From: an uncultured Eubacterium sp.
GTDB taxonomy: Bacteria > Bacillota > Clostridia > Oscillospirales > Acutalibacteraceae
Assembly (NCBI RefSeq): GCF_934525195.1
Contig: NZ_CAKSZA010000001.1
Span: forward strand, 310,001-374,000
Direction of reading: 5' to 3'
DNA length: 64,000 nucleotides
Positions 26,442-35,439 of the stretch are shown in pieces; the stretch's first letter is position 1, and every line of letters starts with the position of its first letter. The translations under genes and the position numbers were made by a program. The notes below the pieces were generated by a model, which did no database searches, had not been told where the DNA came from, and worked only from the letters and a program-made list of their open reading frames with translations.

Positions 26442-27401
26442 TTATTTTTTCTCCTGTTTGTTATACATTTCCTCGTGCTCTTTGGCAAGTTCGCCGATAG
26501 TTTTATCGCCGTCCTCACTTCCGACATAAAGGGTTTTGTTTATTTCAATTTCCTGCTTTTGACGATGTGCCTTGCGAACATAATAATGATAAACAAAAAT
26601 CATCATACTGTATCCGCCGATAAGAAGCACCGCACCAAAGCACGCCAATATTATAAAGTATACATTAAACGCTTGCCCCAAGGCTATATTCAACCCAACG
26701 TTTTCGGTCAAATACATATTAGGTGCAAATTGAAGCGCAAAATTCAAAATACAAACCAAGACAAGCGACAGCCCTGCACTAATCATAGATGAAGCATAAT
26801 GGCTAAACATCTTTGTTCTGCCGTCGTTGAGCATAAACACCTTGACCGCACACGCCGCAATAAGCGCAAAAATCGCAACAACAATCATAACCGCAACTCT
26901 GCCGAGTCTGCCGACAAATGTTGAAAACTCTACGTTGTTGTCAATTCCCATTGCTTCGTTAAACGCCTTTGAGGCAAGCGGAACAGCCTCCTCAAGAGCC
27001 TTTTCGTCAAGTTCAAATCCATTGAAGCGATAGAACTCCTTTATGCCGTCACGATAGCAAACGGCGATGTTGGAGCTTTCTGAATAATCGTAATTTCCGC
27101 CACTGAACGCAGACTTGACTATTTCCTTTTGCAAAGCCTTTATTTTATTTTTACCGACTGCATATTCAAACGCTTTTGGCTCAATCCCTGTTTTTTCGGC
27201 TATTTCATCGGTTTTCTCATAAAGCGAGGTTTGAATAGCCTGTGTTATGTCATCTCCTCCGAGAAATTTTCCGTAAAAATCGGAATTGCCTATTGTCGGC
27301 GAAGCAACTGCAAGGACAAAGAATAAAAACAAAAACAATGCAAGCAGTACATCAAAAAATGTAGTTTTAATCTTGTACAATGTGTGCATATTCATTTTCA
27401 T
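26442..27401 (-). CDS. Membrane protein of unknown function, paralogue of 24187-25050
   Basis: About 319 residues: TM at about 12-35, extracytoplasmic helical domain (about 40-160), three TMs (about 165-190, 210-230, 245-270) and a charged 50-residue cytoplasmic tail (KTIGELAKEHEEMYNKQ). ATG at 27401 has GGAG a few bases upstream and lies inside the preceding small gene. The tail has no counterpart in the paralogue at 24187-25050. Ends one base before the next start. Confidence 0.75.
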   Translation of the reverse strand: MKMNMHTLYKIKTTFFDVLLALFLFLFFVLAVASPTIGNSDFYGKFLGGDDITQAIQTSLYEKTDEIAEKTGIEPKAFEYAVGKNKIKALQKEIVKSAFSGGNYDYSESSNIAVCYRDGIKEFYRFNGFELDEKALEEAVPLASKAFNEAMGIDNNVEFSTFVGRLGRVAVMIVVAIFALIAACAVKVFMLNDGRTKMFSHYASSMISAGLSLVLVCILNFALQFAPNMYLTENVGLNIALGQAFNVYFIILACFGAVLLIGGYSMMIFVYHYYVRKAHRQKQEIEINKTLYVGSEDGDKTIGELAKEHEEMYNKQEKK

Positions 27402-27618
27402 CAAACTCCGTTGTTTGTGTAGGTGCGGTTGTTGTCAAACTGTCGTGATGATTTCCGCTTGGGAAAAATTCCACATTAGGACTTGCAAGAACAGCACAAA
27501 CCGCAACCACTATTATTGCAAATATAATCGGAATGAGTATACCTTTGGTTTTCAAATTACGCTTTAACGATTTTTCTGCATCATTAACAATATCGTTTTT
27601 ATTCTCGTTTTTCAGCAC
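27367..27618 (-). CDS. Small single-span membrane protein, first gene of the cluster
   Basis: 83 residues from GTG at 27618, which has AAGGAG five bases upstream; a GTG at 27624 overlaps the ribosome site and is less likely. Basic N-terminus with Lys/Asn, one TM at about 27-48, and a short outside tail with Thr-rich LTTTAPTQTTEFDENEY. Its last 35 bp overlap the following membrane-protein gene. Family unknown. Confidence 0.65.
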   Translation of the reverse strand: MLKNENKNDIVNDAEKSLKRNLKTKGILIPIIFAIIVVAVCAVLASPNVEFFPSGNHHDSLTTTAPTQTTEFDENEYAHIVQD

Positions 27619-27670
27619 AATCACTCCTTAAAAACAGCTTGTTGCAGGACACATTCCCACTAATTAATGC

Positions 27671-27699
27671 ATTATAGCACATATATTATAATTTGTCAC
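27671..27699 (-). promoter_or_regulatory. Promoter of the five-gene membrane cluster
   Basis: GTGACA (27694-27699), 17 bp, perfect TATAAT (27671-27676) on the minus strand. Confidence 0.65.
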
Positions 27700-27737
27700 T
27701 ATAAAATTTAAATTTTAAAAGTAATTTTAAAGTAATA

Positions 27738-27766
27738 TTGAAATCTAAACAAAAATATGCTAAACT
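27738..27766 (+). promoter_or_regulatory. ddl promoter
   Basis: TTGAAA (27738-27743), 17 bp, TAAACT (27761-27766), about 35 bases before the ddl start. Confidence 0.6.
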
Positions 27767-27808
27767 ATATAGAATATTGTTTACAGATAAAGAATCAGGT
27801 GAAAATAA

Positions 27809-28876
27809 ATGAACAAATTGACTCTCGGTGTACTTTTTGGCGGAGCGTCGTCGGAGCACGACATCAGCTGCATCAGCGCCAAAAGCATACTTGAAAATAT
27901 AGACAAAGAAAAATACAACATTGTTATGCTCGGAATCACAAAGCAGGGCGAGTGGTTTTTGTTTGATGACGATGTGGCTATGCTCCCGAACGACGAATGG
28001 CTGAAGTCAAAGTCGCTCAAAAAAGCATACATCACTCCCGACAGCAAAATTCACGGCATTGTGACGGAAGACGCAAAGCAAATCAGACTTGATGTGGTGT
28101 TCCCTGTTCTTCACGGCAAAAACGGCGAGGACGGCACGGTTCAAGGTCTTTTGCAACTTGCACAAATTCCTTTTGTAGGTTGTGATGCAACTTCTTCGGG
28201 CAGTTGTATGGACAAGGCGGTTACAAACGCCGTTGCGGATGCATTCGGCATTGAGCAGGCAAAATGGTGCGCCTTCACCGAATACGAATACGGCAAGGAC
28301 AGCAGAAAATGCCTTGACCTTGCAATCAACAAATTGGGCTTCCCTATTTTTGTTAAGCCTGCAAACGCAGGTTCATCGGTCGGCATAACAAAGGCTCACA
28401 ACGATGAAGAACTCATTGTCGGCATTGAAAAGGCATTCAAAGAGGACAAAAAAGTTGTTCTTGAAGAATTCATAGAGGGACAAGAGGTTGAAGTTGCCGT
28501 TCTCGGTAACGAAGAGCCTGTTGCCGCCGAGGTCGGACAAATTGTTGCAGCTGCGGAATTCTATGATTTTGACGCAAAATACAACAATCCTGCGTCCGAG
28601 CTTCATATTCCTGCACTTTTGAGTGAAGAAAAAAGAAACGAAGTCAGACAGGAAGCACTCCGAGCATACAAGGCTCTCAGTTGTGAGGGTATGAGCAGAT
28701 GCGATTTCTTTGTTACAAAAGATGACCAAAGAGTGCTTTTGAACGAAATCAACACTATTCCGGGTCAAACCTCAATCAGTATGTATCCAAAACTTTTTGA
28801 GGCTGTCGGAGTGGGATATACAGAGCTTATCGACAAACTCATTGACCTTGCAATTAAGCGTGGAGGCATTATTTAA
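27809..28876 (+). CDS. ddl: D-alanine--D-alanine ligase
   Basis: ATP-grasp enzyme that makes D-Ala-D-Ala for peptidoglycan. 355 residues: N-terminal GGASSEHDISCISAKS, ATP-grasp motifs FVKPANAGSSVGITKA and EEFIEGQEVEVAVLG, an omega-loop YDFDAKYNN typical of true Ddl, and the metal-binding C-terminus LLNEINTIPGQTSISMYP. AGGTG lies eight bases before the ATG. Starts a plus-strand run with the DUF1934 gene, argS and a radical SAM gene. Nothing suggests a VanA-type lactate specificity. Confidence 0.95.
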   Translation: MNKLTLGVLFGGASSEHDISCISAKSILENIDKEKYNIVMLGITKQGEWFLFDDDVAMLPNDEWLKSKSLKKAYITPDSKIHGIVTEDAKQIRLDVVFPVLHGKNGEDGTVQGLLQLAQIPFVGCDATSSGSCMDKAVTNAVADAFGIEQAKWCAFTEYEYGKDSRKCLDLAINKLGFPIFVKPANAGSSVGITKAHNDEELIVGIEKAFKEDKKVVLEEFIEGQEVEVAVLGNEEPVAAEVGQIVAAAEFYDFDAKYNNPASELHIPALLSEEKRNEVRQEALRAYKALSCEGMSRCDFFVTKDDQRVLLNEINTIPGQTSISMYPKLFEAVGVGYTELIDKLIDLAIKRGGII

Positions 28877-28879
28877 AAT

Positions 28880-29305
28880 ATGGCTAAAGCATTGATTACC
28901 ATCATCGGTCATCAAAAATTTGACGATGACAAGGATCAGGTGGAAATGAAAACAGTCGGCACTTTTGAGCACGACGATGACAACTACATAATCAGATACA
29001 ACGAGGAGCTTGAAAACAGCACCGCTCCGCTTCGTGCAAAACTCAACATTGCAAAGGACGAAAGCAAGGTTGAAATGATAAAATCAGGCGCATATTCTTC
29101 CTGCCTTATCATAGAAAAATCAAAGCGTCACCTATGCAATTACGGCACAGAATACGGTGATATGCTGATGGGTATTTTCGGCAGAGAGATTGAAACAGAA
29201 TTTAACGAAACCGAGGGAACTTTCAAATTCAGCTACGATATTGACATAAACGGTGCAATATCCTCGCAAAATGATGTAATAATAAAATTCAGACTATGTG
29301 AATAA
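28880..29305 (+). CDS. DUF1934 (YwiB-like) beta-barrel protein
   Basis: 141 residues of the YwiB/DUF1934 family, a small lipocalin-like barrel (strand pattern from MAKALITIIGHQK to the C-terminal DVIIKFRLCE). The gene sits directly before argS, the same order as ywiB-argS in Bacillus, which supports the call. Starts 3 bp after the ddl stop; GGAGG within the end of ddl could serve as a distant ribosome site. Role unknown. Confidence 0.85.
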   Translation: MAKALITIIGHQKFDDDKDQVEMKTVGTFEHDDDNYIIRYNEELENSTAPLRAKLNIAKDESKVEMIKSGAYSSCLIIEKSKRHLCNYGTEYGDMLMGIFGREIETEFNETEGTFKFSYDIDINGAISSQNDVIIKFRLCE

Positions 29306-29319
29306 TCGGGAGAACAGAT

Positions 29320-31008
29320 ATGTCAAAAATGGTAAAAGAAGTAGAAAACAAACTCAATGAGGCAATAGCCCTTGCAGTTGAAAAAGCAACTCAAAACAGT
29401 GATTTGCCTGAGGCAGAAATGCCAAAATTCATCATTGAAAAGCCTGCCGACAAGAAAAACGGCGACTTTTCATCAAACATTGCAATGGCGGGTGCAAGAG
29501 CATATCACCAAGCACCTCGTATGATTGCGGAAGCAATAGTAAAAAATTTCAGCCTTGACGGCGGATATATCGACAGATGCGAAATCGCAGGTCCGGGCTT
29601 CATCAATTTTTATCTTTCGGACAAGTATTACAGCGATGTGCTCAAGGACATAGTTTCCAGCGGCGACAACTACGGTCGTTCAGACTATGGCGAGGGCAAA
29701 AAAATGCTTGTTGAATTTGTTTCGGCAAACCCGACAGGACCTATGCACATCGGCAACGCTCGCGGCGGTGCAATCGGCGACTGTCTTGCAAGCGTGCTTG
29801 ACGCTGCCGGATATGATGTTCAAAGAGAATTCTACATCAACGATGCAGGCAATCAAATTGAAAAATTTGCAACTTCACTTGAAGTCAGATATTTGCAGGA
29901 ATGCGGCAAGGATGTTGAACTTCCTGAGGACGCATACCACGGCGAGGACATCACCGTTCACGCAAAAAACTTCTATAGCGAAGTCGGCGACAAATACGCA
30001 GAATGTGACTCACAGGAACGCAGAGATGCACTTGTTGCATATGCACTTCCAAAGAACATTGCAGGTCTTGAAGCAGACCTCGGCAAATACAGAATTAAAT
30101 ATGACAAGTGGTTCAGAGAATCAACTCTCCACAATGACGGTTCGGTTCAAAAAATCATTGAAGCACTCAAGGAAAAAGGTGTTACCTACGAACAAGACGG
30201 CGCACTTTGGTTCAAGGCAAGCGAATTCGGCAACGACAAAGACATCGTGCTCATTCGTGCAAACGGTATTCCTACCTACATTGTGCCGGACATTGCTTAC
30301 CACTACAATAAGCTCGTAACAAGAGGCTACGACAAGGCTATTGATGTTCTTGGTGCAGACCACCACGGTTATATTCCAAGAATGAAAGCGGCGCTCACCG
30401 CTCTCGGTCTTGATGCAGACAGACTCGACATTGTTATTATGCAGATGGTCAGACTTGTCAGAAACGGCGAAACAATCAAACTTTCAAAGCGTTCGGGCAA
30501 GGCAATCACACTCAACACACTTCTTGAAGAAGTACCTATTGACGCAGCAAGATTTTTCTTCAATCTTCGTGAGCCAAACTCTCACTTTGACTTTGACCTT
30601 GAATTGGCAGCAAAACAAAGCAGCGAAAATCCTGTTTATTATGTTCAGTATGCTCACGCAAGAATTTGTTCAATCATCAAAAAAGCCGCAGACGAGGGAA
30701 TCGAGGTTACCACACCGTCAGAAGAAGCTCTCAACAGACTCAATTCAAGCGAAGAGCGTGACCTTATTTCTCACCTTGCTTCACTCACAGACGAAATCAT
30801 CGGTGCGGCAAAGAGCTACGACCCTGCAAGAATCACTCACTATGTGATTGAACTTGCAACACTTTTCCACAAGTTCTACAATGCTCACAGAGTTGTCAGC
30901 GATGACAAAGAACTTACAGAGGCAAGACTTTTCCTCTGCACAGCAGTTAAAAACACAATCAAGAACATCCTCGTTATGCTAAAGGTTGATGTTCCTGAAT
31001 CAATGTAA
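29320..31008 (+). CDS. argS: Arginyl-tRNA synthetase
   Basis: Charges tRNA-Arg. 562 residues: N-terminal additional domain 1 (tRNA D-loop contact), class I signature HIGNARGG for HIGH at about residue 143, KLSKRSG for KMSKS at about residue 388, and a C-terminal DALR anticodon-binding domain (VQYAHARICSI). GGGAGAAC precedes the ATG. Co-transcribed with the DUF1934 gene 14 bp upstream. Confidence 0.97.
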   Translation: MSKMVKEVENKLNEAIALAVEKATQNSDLPEAEMPKFIIEKPADKKNGDFSSNIAMAGARAYHQAPRMIAEAIVKNFSLDGGYIDRCEIAGPGFINFYLSDKYYSDVLKDIVSSGDNYGRSDYGEGKKMLVEFVSANPTGPMHIGNARGGAIGDCLASVLDAAGYDVQREFYINDAGNQIEKFATSLEVRYLQECGKDVELPEDAYHGEDITVHAKNFYSEVGDKYAECDSQERRDALVAYALPKNIAGLEADLGKYRIKYDKWFRESTLHNDGSVQKIIEALKEKGVTYEQDGALWFKASEFGNDKDIVLIRANGIPTYIVPDIAYHYNKLVTRGYDKAIDVLGADHHGYIPRMKAALTALGLDADRLDIVIMQMVRLVRNGETIKLSKRSGKAITLNTLLEEVPIDAARFFFNLREPNSHFDFDLELAAKQSSENPVYYVQYAHARICSIIKKAADEGIEVTTPSEEALNRLNSSEERDLISHLASLTDEIIGAAKSYDPARITHYVIELATLFHKFYNAHRVVSDDKELTEARLFLCTAVKNTIKNILVMLKVDVPESM

Positions 31009-31038
31009 TAACGTAATCAATACAGAAAAGAGATTTTT

Positions 31039-32442
31039 ATGAAGTTCAAAGCAAGCACATTACACAAAATCGGCAGACCGCTTGTGAATTATGTTTACAA
31101 AAACCCAAAAAAGAATATTCCAAAGGTGCTTAAAATCGGCAAGGCAGTAACGGGCAACCTGTTCCCTGAAGCTACATGGACTGCTCCGCTTGATGTTATC
31201 ACCAATCCGCAAAACACGTGGAACGATTATGTTTATCGCATTATTGAAGAAACCGACAAGGAGCTTCTCACAAATGTGCTCCTTACCTTTGCGATTGATG
31301 CAGGATATATTGGAACTTCAACCCTGCGTGAAAACAGAGATAAACTCAAATGCAACATTCCTTGGATTATTCTTATGGACCCGACCTCTGCCTGCAACCT
31401 TAAATGCAAGGGCTGTTGGGCGGCTGAATACGGTCATCACTCAAACCTTACACTTGACGAAATGAGAAGAATTGTTACCGAAGCAAAGGCGCTCGGCACA
31501 CACTTCTTTATGTTTACGGGCGGTGAACCGCTTGTTCGCAAAAAAGATATTCTCACCGTCACAAAGGAAAATCCGGATTGCATCTTCCTTGCATTCACAA
31601 ACGGCACATTGGTTGATGATGAATTCTGCGAAGAATTGAAGAAATCGGGCAACTTTGCGCTTGCGCTTTCTATCGAGGGCACGGAAGAAACGACCGATTT
31701 CAGACGAGGCGAGGGCGTTTACAAAAAAGTTGTTGACGCAATGGCGCTCCTCAAAAAGCACAAGTGTATTTTCGGCACATCGATTTGCTACACAAGCAAA
31801 AACTACCAAGCCGTAACATCCGACAAGTTCTATGATATGGAAATTGAAGCAGGTGCAAAATTTGCGCTCTACTTCCACTATATGCCAATCGGCTCGGATG
31901 CCGACACATCATTGCTTCTCACACCTGAACAGAGAGAGCATGTGTACAGAACAATCCGCAAAAAGAGAAGAACAAGAAACGGCAAGCCGATATTTGTTAT
32001 GGACTTCCAAAACGACGGCGAGTTCGTCGGCGGTTGCATCGCAGGTGGCAGAAACTACTTCCACATCAACAGCGAGGGTGACGCAGAGCCTTGCGTATTC
32101 ATCCATTACAGCGACAGCAACATAAGGGAAAAAAGTATTCTCGAATGTTTGCGTTCTCCTCTTTTCAAGCAGTATTACAAGGGACAGCCGTTCAACGACA
32201 ATATGCTCCGCCCTTGCCCGATGCTTGAAAATCCGCAGGCGTTAAGACATATTATTGATGTAACGGGCGCAAAATCAACAAACCTCACCTGCCCTGAATC
32301 GGCAGATGAACTTTGCTCAAAGTGTGACCTTTACGCAAAAGAATGGGCACCGATGGCAAAGCAGATTTGGGAAGAACAAGAACGCTTCCATCCGTTCACT
32401 CAATACTACCGTGACACCGACGAAGCCAAAAACGAGCAATAA
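31039..32442 (+). CDS. Radical SAM/SPASM-like protein of unknown substrate
   Basis: 467 residues. About 100 N-terminal residues rich in Lys (KNPKKNIPKVLKIGKAVTG) precede the radical SAM core with CNLKCKGC (CxxxCxxC) near residues 118-125 and the GGEPL motif. The C-terminal part has extra Cys in AEPCVF, PCPMLEN, LTCPES and LCSKCDLYA, so auxiliary Fe-S clusters of SPASM type are likely. Starts 30 bp after argS and ends at a terminator. No precursor peptide gene is visible next to it, so I do not call it a RiPP maturase. Widespread in Clostridia as an uncharacterised radical SAM protein (general knowledge, not checked). Confidence 0.85.
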   Translation: MKFKASTLHKIGRPLVNYVYKNPKKNIPKVLKIGKAVTGNLFPEATWTAPLDVITNPQNTWNDYVYRIIEETDKELLTNVLLTFAIDAGYIGTSTLRENRDKLKCNIPWIILMDPTSACNLKCKGCWAAEYGHHSNLTLDEMRRIVTEAKALGTHFFMFTGGEPLVRKKDILTVTKENPDCIFLAFTNGTLVDDEFCEELKKSGNFALALSIEGTEETTDFRRGEGVYKKVVDAMALLKKHKCIFGTSICYTSKNYQAVTSDKFYDMEIEAGAKFALYFHYMPIGSDADTSLLLTPEQREHVYRTIRKKRRTRNGKPIFVMDFQNDGEFVGGCIAGGRNYFHINSEGDAEPCVFIHYSDSNIREKSILECLRSPLFKQYYKGQPFNDNMLRPCPMLENPQALRHIIDVTGAKSTNLTCPESADELCSKCDLYAKEWAPMAKQIWEEQERFHPFTQYYRDTDEAKNEQ

Positions 32443-32448
32443 AACAAA

Positions 32449-32480
32449 TAAGACGCTGAATCAATCAGCGTCTTTAATTA
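32449..32480. terminator. Terminator overlapping the end of ybaK
   Basis: AGACGCTGA (32451-32459) with TCAGCGTCT (32465-32473) and T-rich flank on the plus strand; the ybaK stop (minus) lies within the stem, so it may act both ways. Confidence 0.75.
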
Positions 32481-32940
32481 TATCTTTATACTGAAGTCGG
32501 ATGACCTTTTCCAAATTCTTTGGTGAAGTGCAGACCTGACAGCCCACTCTGCCGCCCGAGAAAAAGATTTTTTCTGCTTCTTGAGCGTTTATGTGGATAG
32601 TTGTCTTAAACTGCTTTTTCATCCCGATAGGCGAGCATCCGCCGTGGATATAACCTGTGAGTGGGAGCAATTCCTTTTGCGGAAGCATCTCGATGCTTTT
32701 TTCGCCGACTGCCTTTGCAGCTTTTTTCAAATCAAGTTCGTGTTCGGCAGGCACCATAAAAACATAATGTTCCTTTGACTTGCCGACCGTCACCAAGGTT
32801 TTGTATAAAAACTGCGGGTCGGTGCCGAGTTTATTTGCCACTTCAACCGCATTTGTGGTCATATTGTCATATGCGTAGTGCGTGTATTCAAGTTTCTTTT
32901 GGTCAAGCACACGCATAACATTTGTTTTGTCCTTTTGCAT
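32461..32940 (-). CDS. ybaK: Cys-tRNA(Pro)/Cys-tRNA(Cys) deacylase YbaK
   Basis: Trans-editing enzyme that hydrolyses mischarged Cys-tRNA(Pro). 159 residues from ATG at 32940, which has GAGGTGATATT before it; an in-frame ATG further upstream (32967) has no ribosome site. Conserved features of the YbaK/EbsC fold: LGTDPQFLYKTLV with the substrate-sensing Lys, and GGCSPIGMKKQ with the GGxSP loop. Monocistronic and convergent with the radical SAM gene. Confidence 0.93.
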   Translation of the reverse strand: MQKDKTNVMRVLDQKKLEYTHYAYDNMTTNAVEVANKLGTDPQFLYKTLVTVGKSKEHYVFMVPAEHELDLKKAAKAVGEKSIEMLPQKELLPLTGYIHGGCSPIGMKKQFKTTIHINAQEAEKIFFSGGRVGCQVCTSPKNLEKVIRLQYKDIIKDAD

Positions 32941-33044
32941 AATATCACCTCTAAAAAATAATAGCACAAACCATCCTCAACATCAACAAAAAAATGCAGG
33001 CTGTCGATAAAGCTCCTGAAACACGCCAAAAGATAACTACATCT

Positions 33045-33100
33045 GCCTCCACTTGAGGCAAGGGGAGGTGGCAACACGAAGTGTTGACGGTGGGGTTTTA
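33045..33100. repeat. Dispersed palindromic repeat copy
   Basis: GCCTCCACTTGAGGCAAGG through GACGGTGGGGTTTTA. Matches the 35802-35859 and 39516-39573 copies, except that the central stem is replaced by CAACACGAAGTGTTG, a compensated hairpin. Confidence 0.75.
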
Positions 33101-33138
33101 AAAATGCTGTAAGTATCGAACTTACAGCATTTTTATCA
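33095..33138. terminator. Terminator of the sodium-dependent transporter gene
   Basis: AAAATGCTGTAAG (33101-33113) pairs perfectly with CTTACAGCATTTT (33121-33133), ten bases after the transporter stop on the minus strand. Confidence 0.85.
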
Positions 33139-33147
33139 TTATTAAAT

Positions 33148-34542
33148 TTAGAAGCTGAACAAGCCGATTGCCTGTGCAAAGAGAACAAGCAAAAGTGCCG
33201 GAGCAACAAACTTGATTGTTGCATTGTAGATGAACTTACGGTTGAACTTTTCGCCGTTCTTTGTAACTTCATCAATAACAGTCTTTGGCTTTGCAACCCA
33301 ACCGATAAGAATGCATGTGAAGAATGCAACAATAGGCATAAAGATGTTGTTGCTGACATAGTCCATAACATCAAGAATTTGACCAACCGTGCCGTTTGGA
33401 AGTGTGAGTTCAAAGTAGAGCTTGTTGTAACCGAGGCAAACGATTGTACCTGCAATCAATGAATAAACCAAAACAACAGCGCCTGCTGTGTTACGCTTCC
33501 AATGGAATCTGTCCATAAGAGAAGCAACGATAGCCTCCATAATCGAAACAGATGATGTGATAGCGGCAAAGAGAACCATAACGAAGAACACAACGCCGAC
33601 AACAATACCGATTTTGCCCATTGCGGCAAATACCTTCGGAAGTGAGATAAACATCAAACCCGGACCTGCTGTCATACCGTCCTTGCCCATAAATACGAAT
33701 ACTGACGGAACAATCATAAGACCTGCGAGAAGTGCAACGATTGTGTCGAAAATTTCGATTTGGTTAACAGACTTCATAAGGTTTGTGTCGTCATCAACAT
33801 AAGAACCGTAAGCAATCATAATACCCATAGCTACGCTGATTGAGTAGAAAAGCTGACCGAGGGCGTCAAAAATAGTTGTAAATGTTGACTTCAAAGTGAG
33901 CGCCTTGAAATCAGGAACAAGATAAATCTTGAGACCCTGCAAACCTGTACGGGTTACGCCGTCTGCATCTGTGTACTTAAGTGTAAGGGCGAAAACGCCG
34001 ATGCAACAAATGAGGATGAAAAGTATCGGCATAAGAATTCTGCTTGTCTTTTCAATACCCTTGTTTACGCCGCCAAAAACGATTGCTGCGGTCGCAATAA
34101 CATATACAGCCATCAAAATAATCGGAAGCCACAGACTCGTGATGTGGTCTGTAAAGTAGTTATCCGCTGCGGCTGCTACGCCCTCGCCTGTTGCAAAGCT
34201 GATAAAATACTTGAGTACCCATCCGCCGATTGCACAATAATATGGCAAAATAATGATTGGCACAAGAGTAGCAATTGTACCGAGCGGTCTGAATTTTTTG
34301 TTGATTTGTGCATAAGCGGTAAGCGGTGACTGCTTTGTCTTTCTGCCGATTGCAATCTCGGTAACAAGAAGAGTAAAGCCGAATGTGAGCGCCAAAATGA
34401 TATAGCAAAAGATGAAAAATCCTCCGTTATCTTTGGCTGCCAAATAAGGGAAACGCCAAATGTTTCCAAGACCTACGGCACTGCCTGCTGCCGCAAGAAC
34501 GAAGCCGATTGAGCCTTTAAAGCTGCTTCTTTTCTTTTCCAT
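33148..34542 (-). CDS. Neurotransmitter:sodium symporter family transporter
   Basis: Na+-coupled uptake of an amino acid or similar small molecule. 464 residues from ATG at 34542 (AGAGAGGTTT upstream; an in-frame ATG about 90 bp further upstream lacks a site and would overlap the promoter). LAAAGSAVGLGNIWRFPYLAA in TM1 is the family signature with the unwound Gly pair; about 11 TM helices, as in bacterial MhsT/TnaT members. Substrate not readable; hydrophobic amino acids such as Trp are common in the family. The neighbouring azlCD, divergent, also concern amino acid transport. Confidence 0.92.
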   Translation of the reverse strand: MEKKRSSFKGSIGFVLAAAGSAVGLGNIWRFPYLAAKDNGGFFIFCYIILALTFGFTLLVTEIAIGRKTKQSPLTAYAQINKKFRPLGTIATLVPIIILPYYCAIGGWVLKYFISFATGEGVAAAADNYFTDHITSLWLPIILMAVYVIATAAIVFGGVNKGIEKTSRILMPILFILICCIGVFALTLKYTDADGVTRTGLQGLKIYLVPDFKALTLKSTFTTIFDALGQLFYSISVAMGIMIAYGSYVDDDTNLMKSVNQIEIFDTIVALLAGLMIVPSVFVFMGKDGMTAGPGLMFISLPKVFAAMGKIGIVVGVVFFVMVLFAAITSSVSIMEAIVASLMDRFHWKRNTAGAVVLVYSLIAGTIVCLGYNKLYFELTLPNGTVGQILDVMDYVSNNIFMPIVAFFTCILIGWVAKPKTVIDEVTKNGEKFNRKFIYNATIKFVAPALLLVLFAQAIGLFSF

Positions 34543-34579
34543 TTTTGTAAACCTCTCTAATATATTAATGTGAGTTTTC

Positions 34580-34608
34580 ATTATACCACAAAAAGATATA
34601 AAATACAA
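34580..34608 (-). promoter_or_regulatory. Promoter of the sodium symporter gene
   Basis: TTGTAT (34603-34608), 17 bp, perfect TATAAT (34580-34585) on the minus strand, about 35 bases before the start. Confidence 0.75.
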
Positions 34609-34649
34609 CAAAATTATTTTTATTTTGTTCAAAATTCGTTCAAATTATG

Positions 34650-34678
34650 TTGACAACATCAGCTCGTTGATGTAAAAT
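34650..34678 (+). promoter_or_regulatory. azlCD promoter
   Basis: Perfect TTGACA (34650-34655), 17 bp, TAAAAT (34673-34678), divergent from the symporter promoter. Confidence 0.75.
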
Positions 34679-34734
34679 CAGTTTGCTTTTAAATATATTA
34701 TATGTAATAATCAGTTAAGGATAAAAATAAATTA

Positions 34735-35439
34735 ATGAAAAACAAAGCAAAAACAATAAAATTTGCGTTCAAAATGTCGTTGCCCGTGCTGTTCGGCTAT
34801 TTGTTTTTAGGCTCGGCATTCGGCATTTCGCTGTACGAAATCAGCTATAATTGGATTTGGGCAATAGTCATTTCCCTTTTGGTATATGCCGGCTCCGGTC
34901 AACTGTTGCTCGTGTCAATGATTGCCTCGCAAGCTTCTTTGGCAAGCATTGCGGTTATGACATTTTTTGTAAATTCACGACACATATTCTACGGCTTGAG
35001 TTTTATAGAAAAATTCAGAAGCTACGGCTGGAGATACCCGTCGCTCATCTTTTCGCTCACAGACGAAACCTACGGGGTCAACACTTCTTTCGACACAACT
35101 CCAAAGGATGTTGACGAAGGTGACGCACGCTTTTTGATTGGCATATTTGACCATATGTATTGGATTGTCGGTTCAATAATCGGCAACCTTGCGGGTCAGC
35201 TGATAAAAATCGACTTCACGGGGATTGACTTTTCTATGACGGCGCTTTTTGTGGTTATCTTCCTCGACCAAATTCTTGCGTCAAAATCAAAGTTACCGGG
35301 ATTTTTGGGAATTATCTGCGCACTTATTTGTCTTTTTATTTTCGGACCGGACAAATTCTTGCTTCCAAGCCTCATTATCACCGTGGCGCTTTTGCTCGGT
35401 ATGAAACCTCTGCTTGATGGCAAAAAGGAGGTAATTTGA
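34735..35439 (+). CDS. azlC: AzlC family branched-chain amino acid exporter, large subunit
   Basis: 234 residues with about six to eight TM helices. Typical AzlC features: early PVLFGYLFLGSAFGI, NSRHIFYGLSFIEKF and the DETYG motif in SLTDETYGVNT. Works with the small AzlD subunit encoded immediately downstream (stop and start overlap by one base) to export branched-chain amino acids or analogues such as azaleucine. Ribosome site weak (AAGGATAAAAA). Family call firm. Confidence 0.9.
   Translation: MKNKAKTIKFAFKMSLPVLFGYLFLGSAFGISLYEISYNWIWAIVISLLVYAGSGQLLLVSMIASQASLASIAVMTFFVNSRHIFYGLSFIEKFRSYGWRYPSLIFSLTDETYGVNTSFDTTPKDVDEGDARFLIGIFDHMYWIVGSIIGNLAGQLIKIDFTGIDFSMTALFVVIFLDQILASKSKLPGFLGIICALICLFIFGPDKFLLPSLIITVALLLGMKPLLDGKKEVI

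Noticed and set aside
31039..32442. Radical SAM protein as maturase of the micropeptides
   Set aside because: Not adjacent to either micropeptide, and neither peptide has the Cys or repeated core typical of radical SAM RiPPs; kept only as a co-occurrence test.
32859..33455. 198-codon minus-strand frame across ybaK start, the repeat and the transporter end
   Set aside because: Runs through a terminator and a repeat and overlaps two real genes in other frames.
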